DNA of 64,000 nt, taken from assembly GCA_023376005.1 (NCBI GenBank), contig CM042157.1, forward strand, positions 61,941,203 through 62,005,202. Reading direction: 5' to 3'. Source of the DNA: Doryteuthis pealeii. Its lineage: Eukaryota > Mollusca > Cephalopoda > Myopsida > Loliginidae. Position numbers and translations under genes: made by a program. Below are positions 46,531 through 57,280 of this stretch, piece by piece (position 1 is the stretch's first letter; every line of letters begins with the position of its first letter). The notes beneath the pieces are model-generated. The model did no database searches, was not told where the DNA came from, and saw nothing but the letters and a program-made list of their open reading frames with translations.

Positions 46531-48001
46531 AGGTTTCCATAATTAATAATATCCTTGTAAAAATGTATACTTTATGTAAACTATTTTCTTTGTATTTATT
46601 CTTAATACAAATCATGTGCAACAGTTGTATGTTTCAAGCAACTAATAATAATCCTTAAAAAACAATTATAGTTTTTAAGTAACTTTATTATTTGGATTTC
46701 AGACAATTGTCCTCATGCTTATTTATTACACAACGTTTCCGACCGCATGTGTCCTCTAGGTTTTCTCAGGTGTTTCATGTCGAACACGGAACCTTCTGGA
46801 CATGGCAATGTTGTGTAGATAGCAATAAAGATGAGGACATAGTCCGATAATCGAAATAATAAATTATACGATAAACTTTAATAATTATCCTTAATATAGA
46901 TAAGGTGCAGCCATAATAATAATCCCTTAGTAAACAATTATAGCTTAAATGATTGATTCATTTTTATATAAATATAATTTATGTAGTATACCCTAGAGAA
47001 CACACCAACAACCCCTCCCCTGTTTCTCTCCCTCCCCCATCCATTTTTACCTTTCCCTATAAAGTAGACAGTCAAGCACTTAAATCTATATATATAATCT
47101 ATAATATATATACATAAACATATGAGGTAAAATAAGAATGAAAGAACAAAACTCAGACAAAATGTGTAGTATATTTCGCTGGAATTTTAAATTGCGCTCC
47201 TCAGCTTTTGAATTTAACATTCCTGCGAAAATATTACTACCATTGTTGTCTGATTTTGTTCTTTCATCCTTATTTTACCTCATTTCTGTCAGATTCATTC
47301 GAATCCCATTTTCCTTATATATATATATATAAATATATATATACATACTGTACGTATATATATTTAACATATATATATACATATATATAAATATATATAT
47401 ATATATATACATATTATATAATAATATTACATATACAATATATATACATATATATATAATTATGCATATACATATATAGTATATATATGTAAATATTCAA
47501 ATATACATTAAAAATCATATTATATAGAAATAATATGCATATCTATATATTGTTAATAATACAAAACTTATTGGTATACGCATTGCTTTTTACATAAGAA
47601 AACCGTCAAATAGTTGTTAGTAAAAATATACTGAAAAAAACCAAACTTCACCTGGGAACAAAATGAAAAAAGTCGTACTAACCAAAATAATCGATTAATA
47701 CTATAACAACTTGAACCAAAGAAAAATTATATATATATATAGAATATATATACTGAAATATATATATATATAATACTAATATATATATATATATATATAG
47801 ACGCATAGGATTATCCCAAAGCTAACAAGTAAAAGGCTTCAATAATTAAGTAGTCAAATAATAAAGTAAACCTAATGAGTCATATTATACTACTAACAGT
47901 TTCGGCTTGTAGCTCATCAGTGCAAGAATCAGATTCTTGCCCTGATGCAGGCGTACTAAGTGAACTGTTAGTAGGATATCTGACTGCATTAGGTTTAACT
48001 T

Positions 48002-48046
<45 letters not shown>

Positions 48047-48411
48047 TATATATATAATATATAAAGCTTGTTTTTTTTTGGGGGGTCCGGCACCGTTGGT
48101 ATCTTAAGCGGACTGCAATTCTGGGATGTCCAAAGATGGCCGTATGCTTGCTCTGTTTTTTGTTGTTTTTTTTTGGGGGGGGTCATAGAGGGGTGGATAT
48201 AAGTGGCTGTGTGAAGTAGGGATTTTTTCGCAGTGTAAAAGAAAAAGACTGCATTGATAAAGAAATAAAAAAAAATGGGATATAAAAAAAAATCAAACAA
48301 ATAAAAAAAACTAAGCAGAATGACACGCACGGATTAAGTTTCTGATAATGAACAACGTGAGGCATCAATTCTGATTTTGTCCGAAAGGAACAAGAAACAT
48401 TAGGGACAGAA

Positions 48412-48625
48412 AGAAGAAGAAGAAGAAGAAGAAGAAGAAGAAGAAAGAAGAAGAAGGTAGAGAGAGAGAGAAGAAGGGAAGAAGAGAAGAGAGAAGAAGA
48501 AAAGAAGAAGAAGGCTAGAGAGAGAGAGAAGAGAAGAAGAAGAAGAAGAAAGAAGAAGAAGAAGAAGGAAAGAAAGGTAGGAGAGAGAGAAAGAAGAAGA
48601 AGAAGAAGAAGAAGAAGAAGAAGAA
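48412..48625 (+). repeat. GAA tract at the U2/U3 junction
   Basis: GAA runs with GAGAGAGAGAAG interruptions. It passes directly into GCAAGTCGAAGAG, the start of U3, with no AAT tract or unique sequence between. Confidence 0.85.
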
Positions 48626-48969
48626 GCAAGTCGAAGAGAAAAGAGACAGTTGAGCGAACGTGTCTGGCGTTTTTTGATCTATGCTATTAGAATTGAAATA
48701 ATTCAACAAAGGTGGAGTGGACTGCTTCACTTGCTTTTATCGAGTTCTTCGTTGGTTGGCAAGGTCGTATTCATCTAGTGCCAAAGTTCCCTTATTCAGC
48801 AATTTGAAGTTTCGTAGATTTCTGAAATGGTGTATATCAAGTGTTTTGTCTTTGGTGCCAGAAACATTGCAAGTTTAGGCAATTAAGACAAATAGCTTCT
48901 AAATGAATCAAGAAAATAAAGAATGTAAAAAGTAGCCAGACCAGAAAGAGACAATACTGATATGATATA

Positions 48970-49553
48970 CACATGGCGGTTAGAACCTGCAAATCTTCGT
49001 CAAAAATTTTTAAAACGACACGATTTAGTGGTGATCCATGTCAGCTCATAACTTACAGTGTATGATTGAACTTTTGTTGCAAATTGGTTACGAATATTAG
49101 GGGTGTGCGGTATTAAGGTTAGTTTTTAATTACGTATGCTCTAAAAACCAAAAACAAAACAAAATAAACCCAATTTACTATACATCTTTAAATGTCTTTT
49201 GAAAATATTTTTAAAATCAAGTTTAATTGAAAATCTTTATTGCATAATTACTAACACAAACAACACTGAGACTAAATGTGATCTATCGCTATCCATCAGC
49301 TTCTGTCTCGGACCTCACGAGTTACGTTGCAGCGATAGCTGACTGTATGCTCATCGTGTGTAACTTAACTAGTTACATTCTCGGGGGTTTGTTTTCTCTT
49401 TTAGCAATACGGTAAATTAAAAACAAACCTTAATCTCCAAACCCCTAACCGTAAAAAAGTTCATTCATACACTGTAGTTTAAACTGTCATGGATCACCAC
49501 CAAATAAGTTTCCGTTTTAATTTTAACGACGAATTTGCAAGTTTTCATTCCCA
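48970..49553. mobile_element. hAT-like MITE (U3), internally altered
   Basis: The arms match other copies but with many indels. Between about 49,281 and 49,385 the interior is replaced by ~105 bp of unrelated, more GC-rich sequence (AGCTTCTGTCTCGGACCTCA and more). Confidence 0.55.
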
Positions 49554-50329
49554 CAATGTTCTCCAAGTTCTTTCTAATAGATGTAATGTCCAATGAAAAG
49601 CGTAACACTGTTTCTTTGACATTAAGGAAACAAGAGGTGTCATTTGCAAGCGAAAGCTGTTAACACTCTTCTGGTTGATAGTTATATGGTTTCAGGTATT
49701 TCATATTCTAATACTAATAATGTATACACTATTATAAGGTTTCAAGTAACTTTTACAATTATCGATTACGGTGCGCGAGAAAGAGGAAAACGTTATTTTA
49801 ATGCAAACAATATGAAGAGATCTATTTGAAAATGTCAATATGGAGGACATTCCTTTTTTTAAGGGAAATAAATTATACAATAAATATAGACATTAACTTA
49901 ATCAATACCGATACAACATGATCCCCAATGGTGCTAACACATTTTAAAACCAATTACTAAAAAGTATAAATATAAATACACAACATTATTACTTCTTAAC
50001 CGTTAGGTATGACATAACCCAGACGGGTTGATATGCCGTTAAAATCAATCAACCCACCAACAAGAAAGAGAAAAGGATAAAGAACAAGCCAGCCTCGTCC
50101 AGAAATTGAACTCGGGCGTCGCGATTTCATTCCTACGACGATAACCGTTACGTTAAGCGCGTCTAAGAATAATTTCTTCGTGTTCTTTTATTTCACATTT
50201 TATTTGACGTTAACGTCCATTTTTTTAGTTTTTCTTTACCGCCATCTTCCTTCATTTTCTGTCGTCTACTTCTTGCCTTCTTCTTTCTTCTTTCTCTTTT
50301 CTTTATCTCCTTCTTCATCAGATTCTCCT

Positions 50330-51660
50330 CCAACTATCACCTTTTCTCCTCCTTCCTCTTTCTACATTATATTCACCTCCTCTCTTCTTTCTTTCATAAC
50401 CTCCTCTCTCCATTATTATTTATCATCCATCATTATTCATCATTATCATTAGAACTTCTATTTTTCCCTGATCGCTTTACCAATTCTATCTATTCTCCTC
50501 CTATTATCATTTCTCATCTAACATTTGTAAATCCAATTTACAATGAAGTTTTAGTGATACAATTTTAGTGATATATTTTATTTTATTTACTTTTATTTAC
50601 TTTTGTTTATTTTTATTTTTTTATTTTTTATTTTATTTTATTTTACTTATTTTTAATTTTTTTTAAATTTATTATTTTATTTTATTTCATTTTAATCTAT
50701 TTTATTTTTTTTATTTTATTTTTTATTTTCTTATTTTATGTATTTTATTCATTTTTAGTGATAGATTTTATTTTATTTTATTTATTTTTCTCTTTATTTC
50801 TTATTTTTCTTTTTTCATTTATTTTTTTTTATTTATTTATTTTATCTTTTTTTATTTTTTTTATTTTTATTTTATTTTTAGTGATACATTTTTAATGATA
50901 CATTTGACATTTTAAAAGTTTCTACATTATATTCACATCTTCTTTCATTTCTTTCATAATCTCCTCTCTCCATCCTTATCTAACATTCACTATTATTTAT
51001 CAGTATCATTAGAACTTCTATTTTCCCTTCTTAACTCATCGTTTTACCAATTCTATCATTTCCCATTTAACATTTGTAAATCCAATTTACAATGAAGTTT
51101 TAGCGATACATTTTTAGTGATACATTTTATTTTATTTATTTTCATTTATTTTTATTTTATTTTTTATATTATTTTATTTTATTTTCATTTATTCTATCTA
51201 TCTATTCTATTCTATTCTATTTTTTATTTTTTTAATTTCTTTTTTTTTTTTTTTTTCAGTGATACTTTTTTAGTGATACATTTTTATTTATTGTTATTCA
51301 TTTTTTATTCAATTTTTATTTATTTTATTTATTTTATTATTTTTTTATTTTTTTCAATTTTATTTATTTATCTATTTTTTATTTTTTTATTTTATTTTAT
51401 TTCATTCTTTATTTTATTCTTTATTTTTAGTGATACATTTTAGTGATACATTATTAATTTGACATTTTAAAAGTTTCTACATTATATCCACCTCTTCTCT
51501 TATTTCTTTCATAACCTCCTCTCTCCATCCTTATCTAACATTCCCATTATTTATCATTATCATTAGAACTTCTATTTTTCCCTTCTTAACTCATCGCTTT
51601 ACCAATTCTATCTATTCTCCTCCTATTATCATTTCTCCTCTCACCATTACCTCTCAATCA
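50330..51660 (+). repeat. ~0.55-kb satellite array (U3)
   Basis: Three blocks near 50,361, 50,918 and 51,474, with TTTTAGTGATACATTTTAGT motifs at each block edge. Reference copy of the array. Confidence 0.8.
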
Positions 51661-52755
51661 AAATTTTTCTCACTATTTCTCTTCCGTTTTCTCCCTCTAT
51701 TTTTTCTTTGTTGTCTTAGTCTCTTTCCTTTCTTCTTTTCTCCCCTCTCTCTTCTATCAATATTCCCCCCCCACCTTATTGTTCCTCTCCCTTCTCTCGA
51801 TTATATTTTCTTTTATTATTATCGCTATATCTTCTACTCTTCCTTCCACCATTCTCGCACACTGTCTCCGTTTTCTCCCTCTGATTTTCTTTTCTGCCTT
51901 AGTTTCCCCCCTTTCATGTTTTCCTCCCCCTCTCTCTACAATGATATATTCCGATACCCATTATAATTCCTCCCCACTTCTTTCGATTATATTCTCCTTT
52001 TCCTATCCTTATCTCTCCTTCTCCTACCATCACTATATCGTCTACTCTTCCTTTCACCATTCTCTCACACTTTTCCCTCCGTTTTCTCCCTCTATTTTCC
52101 CTTTCTTTCCCTTACTCTCCCTCCTTACTCTCCCTCCTTACTCTCCCTCCTTACTCTCCTTTTATCATAGTTTTTAGATCTAAATCTTCTGTGACCTGCA
52201 TATATCTGTTATAATATTTCATGTCGTCTACGCGCGACTATTCGGCGATGATACTCATATAAATAGCAAGTTAAGGACCCAACATTTGTTTATGAAACCA
52301 AATCTTCTGAGACCCATATTGCAGATTAGGTAAATATCAATACGAACCTATTTGGACCGCCCCCCGCAAAAAAAAATTCCCAGAGTGTTGACAAATAAGA
52401 TTATCCATTATCTCAAACTGTGGCTTAGCCTGTATCTTCTCATTCGCACCCTTGTCCCTTCCAATGTCTGTTGACCGTGTTTTTATCTAAATGTTATACG
52501 AACGTGGATTAATTTCATAATCCAATGTAAAATCAGGAATGCAAAAGTATTTTTATTACATCCTTTCTTTTATCAGTCTTTTGCTCTATCTCCCCATAAA
52601 GAATTCTATCGTATCACAATTTTACGCCATCGCATGCTATCTGCACTGCAATCTTTCACTCATTGACTCTTGACATCCAACTCTTTCTCCATCTTTCTTT
52701 GCTATTAGTTCCCCCCCTCTCTCTCTCACTCACTCGCTCACTCACTCTCTCTGCC

Positions 52756-52792
<37 letters not shown>

Positions 52793-52841
52793 GTATATAT
52801 ATATATAAATTACTTGATGTTTTAATAAGGGTTTCCTTTCA

Positions 52842-52885
<44 letters not shown>
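51660..52885. other. Pyrimidine-rich to mixed segment, microsatellites
   Basis: ACTCTCCCTCCTT repeats (about 52,110-52,160), then unrecognised DNA shared by all copies (with TCTACGCGCGACTATTCGGC and CAATGTCTGTTGACCGTG), then CTGT/CT (52,757-52,792) and TA runs (52,793-52,883). No gene. Confidence 0.65.
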
Positions 52886-52887
<2 letters not shown>

Positions 52888-52986
52888 GTTATTTCCTTGT
52901 TGAGTTACATGATATTACAGGGCGACCCAGAAAAAAAACAGAACCCAAATTATTTATTTATTCCCATTAAACTAACCCTAAACCCC

Positions 52987-53019
<33 letters not shown>

Positions 53020-53246
53020 CCCCCCTAGTTGAGTAACATATTATTACAGGGTGACCCAGAAAAAACAGAACCCACAAATTTTGTAATAAAACTGTTAATT
53101 TTGATTTTAATGTTTTTTAAAGTTTATGTCCAGGGTTGGGGTTGGGGTTTAGGGTTAGTTTAATGGGAAAATAAATAAATAATTTGGGTTCTGTTTTTTC
53201 TGGGTCACTCTGTAATATCATATTACACAACTAGGAAATAACCTAT
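52886..53246 (+). mobile_element. Mariner-like nested MITE with TTAGGG-like interior (reference copy)
   Basis: The outer arms, ~110 bp each, begin GGTTATTTCCTTGTTGAGTT and end AACTAGGAAATAACC. Both carry CAGGGCGACCCAGAAAAA or its inverse beside ATTA/TAAT. A second left terminus, CCTAGTTGAGTAACATATTA, starts at about 53,025 inside the first. Telomere-like runs CCCTAACCCTAAACCCTAAC lie at 52,975-53,028 and the inverse GGGGTTGGGGTTTAGGG at 53,136-53,158. Probably one element nested in another of the same family. No coding sequence. Confidence 0.7.
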
Positions 53247-53261
53247 ATATCATCATCATCA

Positions 53262-53591
53262 TCATGTCGCGCTGTCAGCGCGGATATCCATGACAATCTC
53301 TCTCCATCCGTCCCTATCGCTCATCATTCTCGGGAGGTCCTCTATGTAGCATCCTGTATCCGCACAGAACTGATCAATGTACGTGTTTGCTGGTCGGCCC
53401 ACACTGGCGTGCCCATGTGTTGGCTTCCACAGGAGGATGACGCTTATGAGTTCGCCCTTGCTTCTCCAGCAATGTCCCGCGTGTCTTGTCCGTCTTACTC
53501 GGATGGTTTGGGTGATATGTGGCAAGTGGCCGTACAGCTGTTTTTTCGTAGGGTGTTATTTCCACGTCTTGTTCAGGATCACCCGCAGCAT
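53262..53591 (-). pseudogene. LINE ORF2 C-terminal fragment, one in-frame stop (U3)
   Basis: The minus strand from 53,591 reads MLRVILNKTWK, a TAA stop (53,556-53,558), then HPTKKQLYGHLPHITQTI, VRRTRHAGHCWRSKGELI and RMMSDRDGWREIV up to the stop at 53,262. This is the conserved tail of an APE-type non-LTR retrotransposon after the reverse transcriptase. The 3' end has an ATGATGATGATG tail followed by ATATATAGG. The 5' side is truncated at a TA microsatellite (53,597). The reverse transcriptase of what may be the same family is at 58,655-59,330. Absent from U1, so inserted after the U1 lineage split or lost there. Confidence 0.8.
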
Positions 53592-53593
53592 TC

Positions 53594-53630
<37 letters not shown>

Positions 53631-53639
53631 GACCTTTCT

Positions 53640-53963
53640 TTTTCGTATACTCCTCTTCTATTCCTGGGTCTTCCTTTATTTTTATATCTCTTATTTCACC
53701 CCTTCAATCTATCTTTTTCATTTCCTATTCCTCTTCCTTTTTCTTTTCCTTCTCTTTCTCCTCTCTTTCTTTCGGTTTTAACCCCTTCTTTCTCTTACTC
53801 CCCCTTTCACGTTTTTATTTCCTTTTTCTCTTAAAAAAAATGCTTGCTTTTTCTATTTTTCTTTTGTAATTTTAGATAACACATCTTTCTTTATTTGTCT
53901 TACTGTCTCTGTCTCTCTGGGATTGGTCACTCTTCTTTTTTACTTTTTCTCATTGATCTTATC

Positions 53964-54000
<37 letters not shown>
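53640..54000. other. Pyrimidine-rich segment, no gene
   Basis: TTTCACCCCTTCAATC and CTTTTTCTCTTAAAAAAAATGC. Shared with U1 up to 53,880. Short frames are not conserved. Confidence 0.55.
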
Positions 54001-54001
<1 letters not shown>

Positions 54002-54004
<3 letters not shown>

Positions 54005-54112
54005 CAATTATTAGATATAGATTTAATATCTCGTTACTATTAGTTTCATGCTTAATGCAATCATAATAGTAATGAGATATTAAATCCATAATATCTAATA
54101 TTTGATTGTAAC
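54002..54112. mobile_element. Small fold-back, arms about 42 bp
   Basis: CAATTATTAGATATAGATTT and AAATCCATAATATCTAATAT are inverted, with TTACTATTA and TAATAGTAA near the centre. Also in U2 (44,808-44,925). Confidence 0.6.
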
Positions 54113-54211
54113 TCTGCTCTACTATTTTAGCATTGAGCACCTTTATATGCCAATACTTTTCTCATTCATTTTTTATTCATTCTCTCTCTCTCTCTCTCTC
54201 TCTATAATATA

Positions 54212-54254
<43 letters not shown>

Positions 54255-54258
<4 letters not shown>

Positions 54259-54395
54259 GTGTGTGAGCAATTATGGAAGAGAAGGTACCATGTAGCATTA
54301 TCAGATTATCTTAATAGTATCGTGAGTTACTGGTCTATACGTGTTACCCCATGCCTGTGCACATCCTTCCTGTCGCAACGGGGTGGGAAGATAAT

Positions 54396-54433
<38 letters not shown>

Positions 54434-54454
54434 CGCATATATATATACAACATA

Positions 54455-54499
<45 letters not shown>

Positions 54500-54905
54500 C
54501 ATACATAACGCATTACTATTCTATATGTGTGTAGGCGTTATTTTCGTATTCGCCTGGGGAGTTGTCTGCCCGTTTAGTTTCGCTGGTTCCCGCTAGGGGC
54601 CTTTGATATTTAAGCGGCTGATTTGAACGTCTCTTTCTCTTTCTCTGCTGCTCGACCTACGAGACACTACTATGGGTTAGACTCTGGTCTACCCCCTTCT
54701 TGCTGGGGATTTGCCCCAACCCCCTTACTGTAAGTGATTCATACAGCATAGACTATTCTTAGTCTCATGTCTGTGCTTTTATGTTTTTCCCTTTTACTTA
54801 TGTATGTATGTTTATGTACACCTCTATGTATTATGTACCCTGTTTATTCAGTGCCGTATATTAAATGTTTTGTCTATCAACCTTTGTCGGAGTTTTATCT
54901 TCAAG
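54255..54905 (+). other. Unclassified repeat, possible LTR-like segment
   Basis: CCTGGGGAGTTGTCTGCCCG, TCTCTGCTGCTCGACCTACG, GGGTTAGACTCTGGTCTACC, then ATTAAATGTTTTGTC and TTTGTCGGAGTTTTATCTTC. A promoter-to-polyadenylation-like order with TG...CA edges could be a solo LTR, but no target duplication or partner LTR is seen. Also in U2 at about 45,072-45,720. Confidence 0.3.
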
Positions 54906-55156
54906 TATTATCACTTTAAACCTTACATGTGTATGATATTAAGCTGCATCTGATGGTGAGGTTCTAGTTCTGTAGCTCATTGCCATTACACACATATCCA
55001 CTCATATGGTAGTACGTTTTAAGGTCCCACCTATGAGTCAACTGTTTGAATACTAGGATTTGTGTAGAAAATTGCTTGAAACCATATAATTACCTGCAAA
55101 CAAATTAGTATTATTACTAAATAGTAATAGTTATTTTAAACCATATAAAGTAAATA

Positions 55157-55398
55157 AAGTCGTCGGGGTGGCCTAAAGTCAGTATCCGCCAATCAGCGAG
55201 GGAATCTATCCCCTTTTCACTAACGCTAGACTAAGGAGATTTTTTTTCGCGTCTGAGGTGGAGCGCCACACCTACCTTCAGCTCCTTACTTTACCATACA
55301 GATCCCAGTGCTACTCATACGCTGGGTTGGCGAGGGGCGATATCGAACTAGAAACCTTGTGGTTCCTAGTCAAACGCTCTACCGAATGAGCTAATACG
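55157..55398 (-). mobile_element. Type A SINE (U3, clean)
   Basis: The minus strand: GCTCATTCGGTAGAGCGTTTG (A box), CTAGTTCGATATCGCCCC (B box), CCAACCCAGCGTATGAGTAG, AGGAGCTGAAGGTAGGTGTG, GGCGCTCCACCTCAGACGCG, GGGGATAGATTCCCTCGCTG, ending CACCCCGACGACTTTATTTA. Confidence 0.8.
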
Positions 55399-55439
55399 GT
55401 CCTCGGAAGGATATAACCGTTTAAACAAATGCTTATATA

Positions 55440-55715
55440 TATTTACCAACCCCTTCGTATGAGCAGGATGCGACACAAGGTCAATTTCTTAAGCGGGGTT
55501 TAACAGGTTTGAATTCAGAGTGTTGCTTCTCCTAGACTGGTTACCTAGCCATGGTTAAAGAGCCCAGTCTGCCTTGCTATTTACCCATAGCTGGAGGGAG
55601 AATTGGATTCATGCCTTTCCCAAGGTATTAGCGCTAAGTGAAATGCAAGTACCACATCCAGGATTTGAACTCGGGGTGACGAGTCCATTTCCCATGACTT
55701 TAACCATTACACCAC
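55440..55715 (-). mobile_element. Type B SINE (U3, clean)
   Basis: Full length on the minus strand: GTGTAATGGTTAAAGTCATG, ACCCCGAGTTCAAATCCTGG, CTTAGCGCTAATACCTTGGG, CATGAATCCAATTCTCCCTC, CTATGGGTAAATAGCAAGGC, GTCTAGGAGAAGC, GTCGCATCCTGCTCATACG, AGGGGTTGGTAAATATATA. Confidence 0.8.
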
Positions 55716-55889
55716 GCGCTCATATGGTTTCCAGTAATTAATAATAATCCTTGGTAAAAATGTATAGCTTTATGTAACTATTTTCGGTATTTATTCTTAA
55801 TACAAATCATGTGCACACAGTTGTATGGTTTCAAGCAACTAATAATAATCCTTAATAAACAATTATAGTTTTAAGTAACTTGTTATTAT

Positions 55890-56065
55890 TTGGATTATTC
55901 AGACAATTGTCCTCATCTTTATTGTTATCTACACAACGTTTCGACCGATGTGTCCTCTGGTTTTCTTCAGGTGTTTCATGTCGAACACGGGAACCTTCTT
56001 GGACATGGCAATGTTGTGTAGATAGCAATAAAGATGAGGACAATAGTCCGAATAATCGAAATAAT
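55890..56065. mobile_element. Fold-back palindrome 1 with Penelope-like CTGAAGA...CGAAACGTT
   Basis: Arms of ~60 bp: GGATTATTCAGACAATTGTC and its inverse, CCTCATCTTTATTGTTATCT and its inverse. The minus strand runs CTGAAGA (55,970-55,964) to CGAAAC (about 55,943-55,938), then GTTGTGTAGATAAC. The CTGANGA / CGAAAC pairing resembles hammerhead motifs in Penelope-like element termini, but stems I and III are not convincing here. Confidence 0.5.
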
Positions 56066-56337
56066 ACAAATTAATAGAATAAGAACTTTTAATAATTATC
56101 CTTAATATAGATAAGGTGCACCCAATAATAATAATCCTTAGTAAACAATTATAGCTTAAATGATTGATTCATTTTAATAATTAAATATAATTTTTATGTA
56201 GTATACCCCTAGAGTACACACCAACAACCCCTCCCCTGTTCTCTCCCTCCCCCATCCATTTACCTTTTCCCTATAAAAGTAGAATGTACAAGCACTTAAA
56301 TCTATAATATATAAATCTATAATATATATACATACAT

Positions 56338-56502
56338 ATGAGGTAAAATAAGGAATGAAAGAACAAAACTCAGACAAAAATGTGTAGTATATTTCGCTGG
56401 AATTTTAAATTCGCTTCCTCAGCCTTTTGAATTTAACATTCCTGCGAAATATACTACACATTTTGTCTGAGTTTTGTTCTTTCATTCCTTATTTTACCTC
56501 AT
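56338..56502. mobile_element. Fold-back palindrome 2 with CTGAGGA...GAAA arm
   Basis: Arms of ~62 bp: GAGGTAAAATAAGGAATGAA and its inverse at 56,483-56,502; ACTCAGACAAAAATGTGTAG and its inverse. The minus strand has CTGAGGA (56,422-56,416), a GAATTTAAAATTC hairpin, CCAGC, then GAAATATAC. One extra base separates the core from a perfect stem II, so a working ribozyme is doubtful. Confidence 0.5.
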
Positions 56503-56529
56503 TCTGTCAGATTCATTCGAATCCCATTT

Positions 56530-56568
<39 letters not shown>

Positions 56569-56606
56569 CATGTACGTATATATATATAACATATATATAT
56601 ACATAT

Positions 56607-56645
<39 letters not shown>

Positions 56646-56972
56646 AATATACATATACATATATATATACATATATAATATATATGCATATACATATATA
56701 TATATATATGTAAATATTCAAATATACATATAAAATATATTATATAGAAATAATATGCATATCTATATATATGTATAATATACAAAACTTATTGGTATAC
56801 CATTGCAGTAAGAAAAACCCGTCAAATAGGTTGTTAGTAAAAATATACTACCAAACTTCACCTGGGGAAAAAATGAAAAAAAAAGTCGTACTAACCAAAA
56901 ATAATCGATTAATACTATAACACTTGACCAAAAGAAAAAATTATATATATATATATGAAATATATATATGAA

Positions 56973-57005
<33 letters not shown>

Positions 57006-57020
57006 TATATATAAACCGCT
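56530..57020. repeat. TA microsatellites with spacer
   Basis: TA-rich runs 56,534-56,720 and 56,941-57,012. The spacer between matches 32,610-32,780 in U1 (CAAACTTCACCTGGGG). Confidence 0.8.
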
Positions 57021-57079
57021 AGGATTATCAAACCTAAAAAGTAAAAAGGGCTCAATATCTAAGTAGTGCAAATAATAAA

Positions 57080-57214
57080 GTTAAACCTAATGAGTCATAT
57101 ATACCTACTAACAGTTTCGCTTAGTAGCTCATCAGTGCAAGAATCAGATTCTTGCCCTGATGAGCTACTAAGTGAAACTGTTAGTAGGTATATCTGACTC
57201 ATTAGGTTTAACTT

Positions 57215-57215
<1 letters not shown>
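57080..57215. mobile_element. Fold-back palindrome 3 (arms about 63 bp)
   Basis: AACCTAATGAGTCATATATA and TATATCTGACTCATTAGGTT frame the element. The arms meet at GCAAGAATC-A-GATTCTTGC (57,137-57,155). Each arm contains CTGATGAGCTACTAAG(C/T)GAAAC. Copies: 47,875-47,999 (noisy) and 32,960-33,080 (diverged). Confidence 0.7.
57144..57197 (+). ncRNA. Hammerhead-ribozyme-like fold (type I), unverified
   Basis: Core CTGATGA (57,157-57,163), stem II GCT-ACTA-AGT (57,164-57,173, closing pair G-U), GAAA (57,174-57,177), stem III CT-GTT-AG (57,178-57,184), then UA with predicted cleavage after 57,186. Stem I: TGCC (57,153-57,156) with GGTA (57,187-57,190), internal loop TTCT/TA, outer TCAGA (57,144-57,148) with TCTGA (57,193-57,197). 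All invariant core bases are present. An alternative hairpin CTACTAA/TTAGTAG (57,165-57,171 with 57,181-57,187) competes and may be stronger. Confidence 0.45.

Positions 57216-57280
<65 letters not shown>

Larger units (their letters stand above)
39586..48625 (+). repeat. Body unit copy U2 (about 9.04 kb)
   Basis: It starts at GCAAGTCGAAGAG and ends in a GAA tract. Components: hAT-like MITE (39,918-40,410), satellite array (41,210-42,480), mariner-like MITE (43,735-44,080), LINE tail (44,090-44,360), SINEs, three fold-backs, GAA tract. Same structure as U3, with pervasive one-base indels. Confidence 0.85.

Noticed and set aside
52975..53030. Telomere or chromosome end
   Set aside because: The run is short, mixed with CCCTAAA and CCCC variants, bounded by MITE arms, repeated in each unit, and also present in inverted orientation.
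54255..54905. Confident solo LTR
   Set aside because: No target duplication, no internal retrovirus-like sequence and no paired LTR; kept only as a low-confidence unclassified repeat.
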